A stretch of 64,000 nucleotides of DNA from positions 69,202,100 through 69,266,099 of the forward strand of contig NC_133773.1 in assembly GCF_003597395.2 (NCBI RefSeq), given 5' to 3'. Shown piece after piece: positions 23,156 to 34,838 of this stretch. The notes under the pieces are model-generated. The model searched no databases, was not told the origin of the DNA, and saw only the letters and a program-made list of their open reading frames with translations. Every line of letters begins with the position of its first letter. The first letter of the stretch is position 1. The DNA comes from Chelonoidis abingdonii (lineage: Eukaryota; Chordata; Testudines; Testudinidae). A program made the position numbers and the translations under genes.

Positions 23156-26100
23156 GTGAAACCAAATTTGGATAAACATTCATGATTTCCCAGCCATCCC
23201 AGTTATTAACACTAGTGTAAGGTATAGATTCTTGTACACTTTGAGCGACTCCGAGGAAAACCTCAGTTGTCCCTCCCCCGGCATTTACATGGCATGACTT
23301 AAAAGCAGGACAAAATAGGAATATTGAAAGGGGCAGGGAAGGGTAAGACTCTGGCACTACATTCATTCTGCACCATCCCAGTACAGCCAGTGCACCAGAA
23401 AGAATAATTTATGCCTACCTAAACACTTACCCTTATTTGTGGAGAATACCACCATGGAGATTGTGGCTACCTGATGCACCATCTCCCCAGTGCCTTTTCT
23501 GCAACAGTGCAGCTCTGCTCTCCTCCCTATTCAGGCCTTGCAATAAAACATCACAATTCAGATGTTGAGAGCTCAGAAAACCAGATGGGACTTTTGTCTC
23601 TCAGTTTGGAACAGCTTAATCATGGGTCCCTTTCCCATTAGCATTCAGTCAGATAGACAAGGTACCAGAAATGCTCTAACCTGCGAGAGTTGTGTACTTA
23701 GGGGTGTCACAGGGTCTGTTCTACCTACCATTCAGCAGTGCCTCCTCATGGTTCATCTGGGGAATTAGCTCACCACCTGGTCTGATGCCCCATCCTGCAG
23801 TTACTCAGACCATCATCTCACTTGCTGACCCCATGGCTTCTCACACTCACACTGCCAGAGCTGCAGCACTTTTCTCTTCATGGCTTTGCCCTCTTGCCAA
23901 GTCACATTAAAGTTCTCTCCACTTCCAGAGTATTATCAAAGTCTGCTTCCAGCCTGCTTCTAGCAGTCCCCAAATGGGCTGTCTCTAGCACACGACTCCT
24001 ACCGTGGTTTGTATTTTTCAGTCCATTATTCCTGAGGATTTTCAAAAAAATTATCACTCAAGTCAGAAAAAAACCCCTCCTATTATATACACCTCCTGCA
24101 CAAACATAAACTGCTAAAAGATAGACCTTATACAAAGCAAGCGTGCTGTGCTTCTCTTTTAATAAAGATGCAGTGCTCCTCACTTTAATAAATCTTGCCA
24201 GTTAACAATCAGACATAATAGATGGAGTTATTCAGCAAGACATACAAATAGGGTGATAACTGAAAAACTACACATTCCTTATTTTATGACCTGCTGCCTA
24301 GTAAGTTTAAGAAAAGCCTATTGGGAGGTTCCAAAAGGCTAGTTCTTCCAAATCCGGGAAAAGTTGGGCACCCACAGCTCATTTCCTTCTGAGAGATGCT
24401 GGTGCTCAGTCTTTCCAGGATTTGGCTTCTGTTGTTTAAAAGTTATTTAGCATAAAGAATAGAAGGCAAAATGCCTTGCTGGGATTCATAACAGATAGAG
24501 CAGTAGGACAAAGAACCAGAGGCCCATTATTTAAATACATTTTTCCCTCTCAGTGACTTTGTCAAAGATGTATTAACGGAAAGCTATAGGTAGGATCTTT
24601 ATGAGGATATGGAGAAACCTGAATAGCAATGTAATAATTCATTATGGAAAGCAGTAGAGAGAGTTCATTCTCTATGTATGAAAAAAACCTAATTGAAGTC
24701 TCCTTGGCTTTCAACAATTGTATCATGCACACACTGAAATCTTCCTATAATGATATCTTAAAACAACCCACCTTTCCTCCCCACTAAAATTAAACAAACG
24801 AGCAATCTAGAATAATGTTCTCAGAATAGCTAGGATTTGGAACTTGATTAATTCATTGAGAGGATAATACTGACATTTTTACAGATAACCAGGACTCTCC
24901 TGAAATGTTCAGCAGACAATACAGCAAAAGTAAAAATTGAAAACAGTACTGGTAGTCCTTCCCCACTTAAAGCTAATGGGTAGGAGGAAATCATTACGTC
25001 CACAACGATCATTTTTAAATGTCTATATTATCTGACACAGGAGGGGGCACTTAAAAATACCAAAGGGACAGGATTTTAGAAGAGGGCGGAAAGGTGAAAT
25101 CTGGCCCAAGAGGTACTGAGGCTTTAATAAAAAAGGAACAAATTGAAATCATACCCTTACTTTTTAGGAGTCTAAAGAAAATCTCGCAACCAGATTATCT
25201 GTGTAAAATGCACAGGAAAACAAGAAATTGTTCATCATATTGTTCAGTGTGTATGAATAACAGAGATATAATAACAGAATCAATTTTGCCTTTCTTCACA
25301 TTGACAACAAATCTATTTTAAGTTGATTGACAATTACAGAATACACACACACACAGTGGAAACAGTTTTTGAGTGAAGTCAGAATGAAACTTTCCTTATA
25401 GGCTTAAATCCTCATGCCTAATGCAAAGCCTCAATAAAAGCCTGAAGATTTGGGTCTTTGTAGTAGGGCTCTCCATAGGGGTAAGGAGACAGAAATCTAC
25501 AGTCCAGACCAAAACATGGCAACTGAGAAAACAAGGAAAATAAAGTTAACAAGTTTATGATAGTTCATTTCTATCACATGAGCAGGAGTGCTGGCAAACA
25601 TTCTAAGATGGAAAGAGCCAGTTCAGACCTGTTTTCATAAAACTCCTCCATCTGTATAAACCCAGTCAAGGATAGAGTTACAAACCTAATCTATGGGACT
25701 ATTCACATGGTAAAAGTTTAGCTCACCCTTAAGTGCTTTGTTGGACTTTGGCCTAAGAAACAAAACATTGCAAAGAAAATCTGAATAAATGTGAACTCTC
25801 CAAGGTACTGAAAGCCATAGGGAGGACTGGCATACCAAAAGTAAATTGACAGGCCTTTGGTGGTCTAGACATGGTCTGGATTATAAAATGTGAATATGGT
25901 TAAATAAAAGAGCTTAAAGGTAGAACTGGGCAAAAATTGTCCAGTGAGTTTCCAGCAGGAACATGTCAACTTTGTCAAATTTTCTATGGAGATCAGACAG
26001 GCAATAAGGACCATAGGCTGTTTGTATCTGTGAGAGAGCTGCTTGGGATGACTGAGATTTAATTCACATGAAATTCTCATTCTCACTCATCTCCAATCTC

Positions 26101-27608
26101 TGCCCTTTACTCCAGAGGAGTGCATATGGAGTCCATACAATCCCACATCCTGCCAGCAAACTGTTCTCAGGATCAACAGAATTGATGTGGAGCTGCTGTA
26201 TATGGGAGTACTCCTGACCCTTGGGACAGATAGAGTTAAGGATTTAGTCCAAGGTATGTATTCAACAGTGATCACAGTTCAAAAACTAATAATTTTCCAT
26301 AGTGTCTGCCCTACGCAGGCTCTCCCCGGTTTAACAAAAGAAAGGATATAAAAGCAGACTCTTGTAAATGGCCCTAGGAAAACAAAACAAGAAGCAGATG
26401 ATAAAGCAGTGGGAGCACATGTTCCAAAAATACAGCAACCTTTAACTCTCTGGAAACATTTTACTTAAAGAACACCTTTTGGAATGAATCACATTGTTTA
26501 CAAAAGACAATTTATTTTTAAATGTGAGGAAAAATAAAATGTTGTTAAAAACAGATACTTAGCAAATCTGCTGCATACTTATTTAAAATTCTCTGAATGT
26601 TCAGTTTTAATGCTCACAAAGAATGCCTGCAACCAGTTGGATGCAGGCCTGATCAGTTCCAAAACATTAAAGATATTTATTCCTTTTCATCTTCAGTTAC
26701 AAATTGCTTGTGCGTATGATTATGGACTCTTAGAAAGCTGTGCAGTTTCTCGCTTATGCTACATACTTCCAGAATGGATGCTAATCAAGTCCAAGATTTG
26801 CATCACGTATGAGCCATTGTTCTCAGCGCTTTCCAATACATTAAAATAAGAAATGACATCAATATCTACAGTTCTTGACACTGGCAATGTTTTATAGTTA
26901 TCACCCATCAAAAAAGGTATCAGGCACTACTGTGTGTAAGAACTACTGAATTATTTCCTGGATAAGGTAGAGTGATAGATGGTATAAATAGCTCCATTAT
27001 TTACATATCTGTCCAATGCTACAATTTTGAATCAGCAAACTAAAATTCCACTTATATTTTTCCCCCTGGATTGTTCTAGGTATTCTAGCAGAACAATGGA
27101 TTTCACACTTCAGAGGAATTAGTAGCCAAAAATCTGCAAAGACCGAAATAGAAATGACTATTCAAATGGCTATATCAAGTCTGCAACATCAGCATGCTGA
27201 TTAAAACTGCCCATATTTCATGATATTTTCTGCTGCAGAATGGAGAGACAAGCTATATGGAGAAGGTGTAGAGAATCATCATGGAGCAAAGGAGATTAAA
27301 GAAGAAGTTCACAGTGCTGGGAAAGATTGCCATGTTGCTGATTTAAAGAAATGTGACTCAGAACATTTTATAAATACTATTCAAGCGTTTAAACAATAAT
27401 CAGTATATTATCAAAGCTAAGCTACTATTAATAATATTTAAGTGAACAATAAAGCATTACAACAATCAAAAAAATCAAACTGAGATCCAATCACATTGGA
27501 GTTAAATCATCAAATTAATACCAAAAATAACTAATCTTTACACAAATTCTAAGAAGGTGGCTGTTCTCTTGATTATAAATCCCAACACAGAACAAAAAGT
27601 GAATCAAA
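23156..27608. other. Long non-coding stretch
   Basis: AT-rich; frames up to 95 codons (for example 23822-24109) lack motifs and splice context. A short (CA)n lies at about 25344-25355. No transposon ends, RNA genes or exons recognised. Confidence 0.35.
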
Positions 27609-28098
27609 TGTCAGAGCCAGGACATAGGCAGTCAGCCTAGTGGTTAGTAGAGGGTGGAGATCCAGGTCCCCATGCCAGCAAAGGTTCAGAACCAGAAGAT
27701 TAGGAGACAAGAATCAGATACCAGGAATCAGGCCAGATCAACAGACCAGGAGTTTGGTATTAGGAGATGAGCCACAGGTCAGGAACTGAGAGTCAAATAC
27801 CAGGAACCAGGCCAGTTCAGGAAACCAGGAGATCAGGACCAGGAGACAAGAGCAGCTAGTACTGGGTGAGCCGTCCAAAGCAGAGTGGAGCCCAGTTGTA
27901 CAGACAACTTCCTGTTCCTCCTTGAGGCTTAAGTAGGGAGAATGGACCAATCAAGAGTTCCGGTATTTCACCATTTGGGGACTATGGGTGGAGTCTATTT
28001 GAGTTGGGCTTCAAAGAGTTCTCATGCCAGAAAGTTATTAGGTGGAGGCTTGGACCATGATGATATACCAGGAGCCCGGCAGACTCAGTTTCATGACA
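27609..28098 (-). mobile_element. Solo LTR, possibly related to that at 7913
   Basis: TGTCAGAGCC...TTTCATGACA has TG/CA termini with an inverted match (TGTCA / TGACA), 490 bp. The flanking pentamers are TCAAA (27604-27608) and TTAAA (28099-28103), four of five identical. On the - strand a 'gattggtcc' and a weak 'acttaag' TATA-like site occur mid-element, which suggests minus orientation. The middle (27690-27860) is built of repeated 'aggaaccaggccagttcagg'-like phrases. Confidence 0.65.
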
Positions 28099-28103
28099 TT
28101 AAA

Positions 28104-29743
28104 TCTATAATTTGAATTGTTAAATAGCTTAATACTGAAACCAGACTAATACCAACTGTCTTAAATATAAAGCTTCTGTCTTAGAATTCAGTTTTATGTG
28201 GTTGCTAGCCCCCACCTTCCTCCTCTCATCTCTCCAGCAGAAATATTAAAATATGGGCCTTAACAGATCACTCTGCATTAGCAGAAGTTTGACAATTCTT
28301 AGTTACCAAAAATTGCAAATGACAATCTCAAGCTTCCTAGGACTTTTAAACGCAGAACACACCTTGTTGAATATCTTTATGAGACAATATTTAGGGCTGT
28401 TTAAACCTAAGGAACATTTTTTTCAGCCACCCTCCCATGTGCTCTTGGTGAGCACTCACACACATTCACGCACACAACCACATTTTCACTTCAGATGTCT
28501 GGGATGTCTCCCAGTTAATAAAAAACAAAGACAACAATAGAAAAATGGAAAATTAAGATACTTAAGATAACAGAGGGCTGCAAAATCTTCAGATCTCACA
28601 GTATTCTGGACTCTCATACTGTAGGAGCTGGAACTGCTGACAAGGAGCCAGAGGGTGATGTTTTGCTGGCATGGTGCTTCTTGTTAGTGGGCCTTCTTTG
28701 AGTGTAGGGAACGACTGGTCACAGGCTGGAGTTGCCTGGTTGTTGATGCCATGACTTCCTCTCCACAAAGTGATCATGCTTGGAGATTCTGAAATATGAG
28801 TCTTGCCGCAGGTAGCCTGATGAAGGGAAAAGGCTTCTCAGTCTTATCCTTGATTCTTATACTTTGTGACCTTCACTTACTCACCCTTATAGCCCTTTCC
28901 TCCAAAGTCTTTTGACAAATCACGTGCATGTCCTAAGTTGGAGCCTTTCGACTTGGTTCAATCAGGTTTGAATAAGGACATCCTTGGCTAGCATCAGTTT
29001 GAAATTAAATTAGCAAATTTAAAGATATTTTATGTGACAACTTCCCCCTATAAAAGTCGGGATACATAAGACCACTTATTATGAGTTCATCTTTCCACTT
29101 TCTTCTTTCTTCTAACTTTCTATTTCAGAAGTAGACTATAAATCAAAAAATTATCTTCTGAAATCTTCATCTTGATAAAGAGATGTTACTATAAAACCTA
29201 TCAAAATGAAACCCTCTTGAAACATAACATTTGAAATTTTATATAGTGGCTGTATTCCCATATAAAATACTGATCTTACACTATTTGGATAATTTTAATC
29301 TGAATTACTTTAAGAGACTGAGTTGAACAAAATGCACACTTAAAAATCTGTGATAGAAAAAAATAACAAATATTATTTCCCTGAAGTTATTATAGCACCG
29401 TTGTAACGCAGTGTTACAGCCTTCAAACAGAATTGGTTAATTCTGTTGATGTGAAGTCCACAATGATGGGATTCTGAGAAAATACCAATCAAAGTTCCCC
29501 ATAATCCAGAATAAGTAGAGTACCAGGCAACACCAATCCATTGGCTTTCTAACAAGCTCATTCATTCGGAATCATCATCTATGCAATCTTCCTGATTTCA
29601 GATCTAGCAGGAACATGCTTGCAAAGGAAAAAAAAAAAGCAGCAGCAGCAGCAAGCCAAAATCCCTGATACTTACTGGCCAATCCTCTCCAGCTGCTTTG
29701 TTAATACCACCCATTGCAGAGTCAAATGTTTGTAACACAGTCA
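28104..29743. other. Non-coding stretch with a short CAG run
   Basis: No gene recognised. A small (CAG)n of five units follows a poly-A run at about 29627-29655. The segment 28590-29040 has a composition like LTR sequence but no boundaries I can support. Confidence 0.3.
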
Positions 29744-30111
29744 GGTCCCACTCTACAAGGGTACTTAGGTCCCTAAATCGGGGGTTTAGGTGCCTAGATT
29801 CCAGTTTTAGGTTCCACTGAAATCCACAAAGCTTCGTCAAATCTTGTAAGCACTTAAACTTTCTTGGTGCCTAAGTTTCTGCCTCTGGACATGTACACTT
29901 CCACCTCAGTCTAGGTGTCCAGGCACCTATCTCCACCTAAACCTAGGAGCAATCCTTGAACCAAGGTAGCTGGGTGTTCACCTGCCTATCTTGTGTGCAG
30001 GACCCACGACAGTAGGTGTGCACAGAAACCATCTACTGAATACAGTCCCAGTTGGCAGCATCCACCTTATAACTTTTAGTTCGGTGGTTAGAGCACTCAC
30101 CTGACTATAAA

Positions 30112-30653
30112 CAGGGCTGGTGCAACCATTTAGGCAAACTAGGCGGCCTAGTGGTTGAGGGCGCCTAAAAGCCCGCTCAGGTGAGGAGGTGGAGGGGGGG
30201 TGAGCTGGGGCAGGGGGAAGAGAGGGTGTGGGGAGGGCTGCCCGCAGTAATGGGGGTGGGAATGCACAGCGGAACTGCTTCCCACCCCAGATCACCACTC
30301 TGCCTCCTCCGCTGAGCACACAGTCCCTGCTCTAAGTCTCCTCCAATCAGCGCTGCAAGCCTGGGAGGGGAACAGAATTAGAGCGGTGCTGGCGTGCTCA
30401 GTGGAGGAGAGCTGGGGTGGGCTCCTCGGGCAGGGTTAGCTGCTGCAGAGGAATGCCTGGGCTGGGTTAGCTGCCATGGAGGGGGGGCTTTCAAGAGGGG
30501 GTAGCTGCTGCAGGGGATGGGAGGCTCCTGGGGGGAGGGTCCCTGGATGGGGGGCTAGGTTAGCTGCCACAGGAGGGCAGGGTGGGCGGTGGGTGGGGTT
30601 AGCGCAAGGTGGAAGTTTCACCTAGGGTGCGAAACTTCCTTGCACCGGCCTTG
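30112..30653. mobile_element. hAT-type MITE, GC-rich
   Basis: Begins CAGGGCTGGTGCAA and ends TTGCACCGGCCTTG, inverted repeats of about 14 bp with two mismatches. The flanking octamers are actataaa (30104-30111) and gctataag (30654-30661), six of eight identical. Removing it rejoins the tRNA-like A-box and B-box halves of the host repeat. It is G-rich with short proline-rich frames that are not coding. Confidence 0.75.
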
Positions 30654-30887
30654 GCTATAAGATATTCTGGTTCAAGTCTCCCACCCCCTCTGCCTGAGCA
30701 GAAGAAAGGATTTGAACAGGTGTCTCCCAGTTCTAATGAGCATGCTCTAACTATTGAGCTATGGGATATTTCAGTATTCAGTCTCTCCTGTTGAAGCTGC
30801 TCCACTTAGGATAAACAATTAAAGTGTGATGGAGCAGGAGGAGCAAACCCTGGGTCTCCCATCTCCCACCACCAGGCTACAGTGTCA

Positions 30888-30890
<3 letters not shown>

Positions 30891-30925
<35 letters not shown>
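30891..30925. repeat. (TG)17 microsatellite
   Basis: An uninterrupted TG dinucleotide run of about 35 bp inside the right arm of the foldback repeat. Confidence 0.97.
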
Positions 30926-30928
<3 letters not shown>

Positions 30929-32295
30929 AATGACTATTTAAGTATTTATACATAGTGGAATAGAAAAGATTGAAGGAGACACACATCAAAGCGTCATGTA
31001 GCCCACACTCCTGAAAGATGAGAGACCTCTGTTCAAACCATTTCAGGCACTGCAGGGAATTGAACCTGGGTCTTCTATACCCCAGGTGAGTGTTCTAATC
31101 ACTGGGCTAAAAGTTATAAGATAGGAAGCAGTGGCAGCACAAGTATCTCCTGCTGTGTAGAGTGAAGTAGTTATATCACTGCTCACAAGAAACAACTTAG
31201 GTTAGATGTCTAAGCTGTCTGACTTCAGGAGAAGGGTTCCTGTCTGTGAATCACTAGCAGAGACAGGCACCTAGCTTCATCAGAGGGAAAGGGCTTAGAA
31301 CACACCCCTCATCAGCATCTCCCACTGGCTACCTTAGGTGGCTGTCCACCTGGCATTCTGGCTTTTGTGGGTCTCATTCTAAGGTACCTATCTCTTCCCA
31401 TTCATTGTATAGGGAGCTCAGGCACCTAACACAGATTTTGTGGATCACAGTGTTGTTTCTGTGATTTTTCAAAGCACGTAGAAGTTATTCACTGCAATGC
31501 TCACAGTCAAAGCATCTAAGTCCCTTCGTGGATCTGGGCCTCAGTATCTGATCTGCGGATTGTTCCAAAAGTCATAGTTTGGGAATTTTGGGTGCCCAGA
31601 ATTTGCAATGACAAAACATGTATGCTTAAAACTGAAGGTATCAAGTTTAGAAGTTACTTTGGAAAATTGGACTCTAAATCTCTACATTAATGCCCACATG
31701 TTCTTTCACCAAACATGAGAAAGAAATATTTTATTTAAACATAAGATATGTCCTACTGTAGCATTAATTGATTGTCAAAACTATTTACTTAGTTAAGGAT
31801 AGGCAGGTCAAACCACATGTTTATTCATTTCTCATTATGCAAAATGTGTTCCTTTCCCTATTAATTAAAATTTGCCTCACTGGAAAACATTTTGTCAGAG
31901 TGGTATTTTTGAAAGACTGTGTAATAATTTACCTTTTATGCTGAACAATTACATGAAATAGGCAATTTGGGGCTTAAAATATATCTAATGCATTCACATT
32001 ACCTAATTTGTTCTCTGATTTTCCCATTCACTGTGAGCATTCAGAGCCCCAAAAATGTGTGTGGCTAAAAGAAGAGAGTTGCTCTTCAGCATGGCATAAC
32101 TGGATAAACAACTTGGACTATTTTTTAAACGATCTTATTTTCCATTCATTCAGAAGCTTGATGTGAAAGAGATGATACCAAGAGCAGTTAAATCTTTTTA
32201 CACAGGAGCAGCACACTGATTATAAAGTAAGACATTCAGGACTCTAGCTGTCCTTTGAATATTCCTGCCTCTTGCTAACACATTGCTTAGCCTGA

Positions 32296-34091
32296 GGGTA
32301 CGTCTACACTGCACGATTATTTCGAATTAGCTTAAACCGATATTACAAAACAGATCTAATAAAATCGGTTTAGCGCGTCCACAGTGGGATCCCAAAATCG
32401 ATTGTTTGCGTCCATGGTCCAAAGCTACCATCGATTTCAGGAGCGGTGCACTGTGGGTAGCTGTTCCTCAGCTATCCCATAGTTCCCACTTCCGTCCAGA
32501 ATGGATTTAACGATTCTCACTGCGAGAGCCTCTCATGGAAGCGTCCGATCGCCATTTCAGGGAGCCGGGTGGCCACGGTGGAGTAGCAGTTCCCCCCACC
32601 AGCTATCCCCACAATAAAAGTTCCCACTCCAGTGACTTGAGCAAGCACAAGTGCCCTCGCAAATGGAAGTGCAGAAAAGCATCCTTGCTGACCGGCTACA
32701 CTGGGTTACCGAGCCTTCCACCACACTCACTACCACTTTGAGAATCATAGGCAGCCAGTAAGCACCAACAACCTTTGGCGACCCTCTATTCTTCCATTCC
32801 TAAGGTCGACATTGAGCACACTATTATTTCGTCCGACTATAATGAGACATTGATCTTTCCCCTTTGTTTCCTTATGTGTTGTTTACACGCTGTGCACGAG
32901 TGGTAGGGGAGGAAACAAATAAACTGAGGACTGTTTCCCTGAACCAAAAACGCCAGACACTGTGTTTGAACCTACAGACAATGGAGCTCAAGCCAAGAAT
33001 GGAAAATTTCAAGAAGGACTGCTGCTGGACTGTTGGGATAGCCTGGAGAAGCTCTATCTAGTATTGCCTCCGCATCTTCTCCTCTTTAACCCTTACCATT
33101 TTAGCAATGAGTGAATACGTCCATCTCTTAGAGACGTAATCGACCTGAGTGCTTTAAAGCCCTACACGCCGGATTTTAAAAGCCTTATGGCTGGCCAACG
33201 AGCAAAGCCGATAGCCGCAGATTGGCAGATCCGGTAAGATGTTTGCAGTAGAAAGGGTATACTCCAAACGCCTTTGGCATTCGGTGATCTATTCTGAGTA
33301 ACGTGGAGGCTGTGTGATCAAAAACAGATTTCCCACCACAGAATGTCTCTCACGCTTTAAGAAAGAATAGGCAGGGCAGAGAATATGTGTTAGTGAAAGA
33401 GAACCCGAATTCACTATGTGGAAATGATTTGTTTAGGTGGCTCAATAATTCACAGCTGATTTCCCCCAAGAGTTCATATCGCGCTATGTGGGTTTATATA
33501 CCTCAAAGGTACGGCGGTGCCATATTGAGCTAGGATCCTCATTTTTTCGATGTTCACCTTGGCTATCTCAGCCAGAGCTGATACGACGCTCAACCGCCCG
33601 GGGCTCAAGCAAGGTAGATTCAGTACTCTTAGAGCTACTGATCGCGCACCATGGGGCCTAATTTCCTGTTTACCTTGCCCCGCTGCAAATGTCGCCTGGA
33701 GTTTACAGAGGACCATTCGTTAACTAGGCTTGAGAGCTTCCACAAGTACTTAGCGAGGTGAATAGGGCATGACCACGTCATAACACACCTATCCCGCGCG
33801 CGCGGTATGGGTCCCGCCGACGAACTGACGCCCACATATACGCGAATTTACCGTATCCCAACTTCATCGTCTGACATAGCCCTCACATGCGAGAGATATC
33901 TTTAAAACGTGTGATCCATTCAAGCTGAAATAGATTGATGCGACTACCGCATAGTATTGCGAGTAGTGGCTCAGCGAATCGATTAGGAGCCGTTTAACTC
34001 GATATTAATGACGACGTCGTGTGAACGGATACAGCGTTAAATCGGTATATCGGCCATTAAACCGATTTAAAGTCGCAGTGTAGACCTGGCC
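32296..34091. mobile_element. Harbinger derivative without transposase
   Basis: Left end gggtacgtctacactgcac and right end gcagtgtagacctggcc form the Harbinger inverted repeats, with TGA on both sides (32293-32295, 34092-34094). The left 750 bp resembles the other Harbinger copies; for example 'cactgtgggtagctgttcctcagctatcccatagttccc' (in blocks) and 'cagacactgtgtttgaacctacagac' at 32954-32979 recur at 54845-54885 and near 59628-59653 on the opposite strand. From about 33060 the sequence becomes CpG-rich and matches the family only in patches (for example tttcctgtttacc at 33663). No transposase motif is visible. Confidence 0.8.
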
Positions 34092-34489
34092 TGAGACACT
34101 GACACTTTACTTGCCCTCTTGTCAGTACATTTACATTTAGTTCTTTTGCAAATCTCTTTACTGGGTGAAACACTTGATTGGTTCTGACTTGCAAAGTACT
34201 GATGCATGTGCTTAATTTTAAGTATGTACTTATGTCCCATTGGCTTCAATGAGCCTTAAGCACATACTAAACAGCTTTGCTATATAGAGAAGGATTTAAA
34301 CATGTACTTAAAGTGAAGTATTTTGCTGAATGAGAGCTTGTCTCCTATTTGAAGTGCACATTTTTATACTCTAATGGCATTATCGTATGAGGCACACCAA
34401 GTACATGATACAACATTGCATGTGTATTGTTTCACATATCACAATAAAGCAGGTAATTTGTAAGAAACACAAAAGAACTAATTTCAGAG

Positions 34490-34829
34490 TAGCAGCCATG
34501 TTCGTCTGTATCCGCAAAAAGAACAAGAGTACTAGTGGCACCTTAGAGACTAACAAATTTGAGCATAAGCTTTCGTGGGCTACAGCCCACTTCATCGGAC
34601 GCATAGAATGGAACATATAGTGAGGAGATATATATACATACAGAGAACATGAAAAGGTGGGAGTTGCCCAACCAACTCTAAGAGGCTAATTAATTAAGAT
34701 GAACTGTTGTCAGCAGGAATAAAAAAAACTTTTGTAGTGATAATCAAGATAGCCTATTTAAGACAGTTTGACAAGATACTTAACATGGGGGAAATAGATT
34801 CAATGTGTGTAATGGCTCAGTACTAATGG
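34490..34829 (-). mobile_element. Penelope-like element 3' region, second subfamily
   Basis: The sequence carries 'gtagcagccatgttcgtctgtatccgc', 'ggcaccttagagactaacaaattt' and 'agcataagctttcgtgggctacagcccacttcatcgg' (each in parts), with the same layout as the 3' terminus of the PLE at 42255. It continues for about 340 bp into AT-rich 3' sequence without coding. 'atttcagag' occurs on both sides (34481-34489 and 34830-34838) with similar 'actaat' just outside. This may be a target duplication, although tcagag can also be the element's own end. Confidence 0.72.
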
Positions 34830-34838
34830 ATTTCAGAG

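Larger units (their letters stand above)
29744..31540. repeat. Large imperfect foldback (palindromic) repeat with tRNA-like segments
   Basis: The left edge (ggtcccactctacaaggg, 29744) pairs in reverse with the right edge (cccttcgtggatctgggcc, ending 31540). Further in, 'accttataacttttag..cggtggttagagcactcacctg' (30064-30104) pairs with 'caggtgagtgttctaatcactgggctaaaagttataagat' (31084-31123). The arms contain tRNA-like promoter text: an A-box-like ggttagagcactcacctg and B-box-like ggttcaagtct on +, and the same motifs on - at 30710-30765 and 31058-31115. Divergence between arms is high. The left arm is split by the MITE at 30112-30653. Confidence 0.6.

Noticed and set aside
30081..30104. Possible tRNA gene (A box-like ggttagagcactcacctg)
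   Set aside because: No complete cloverleaf; the halves are separated by a MITE and repeated in inverted arms, so it is repeat-derived.
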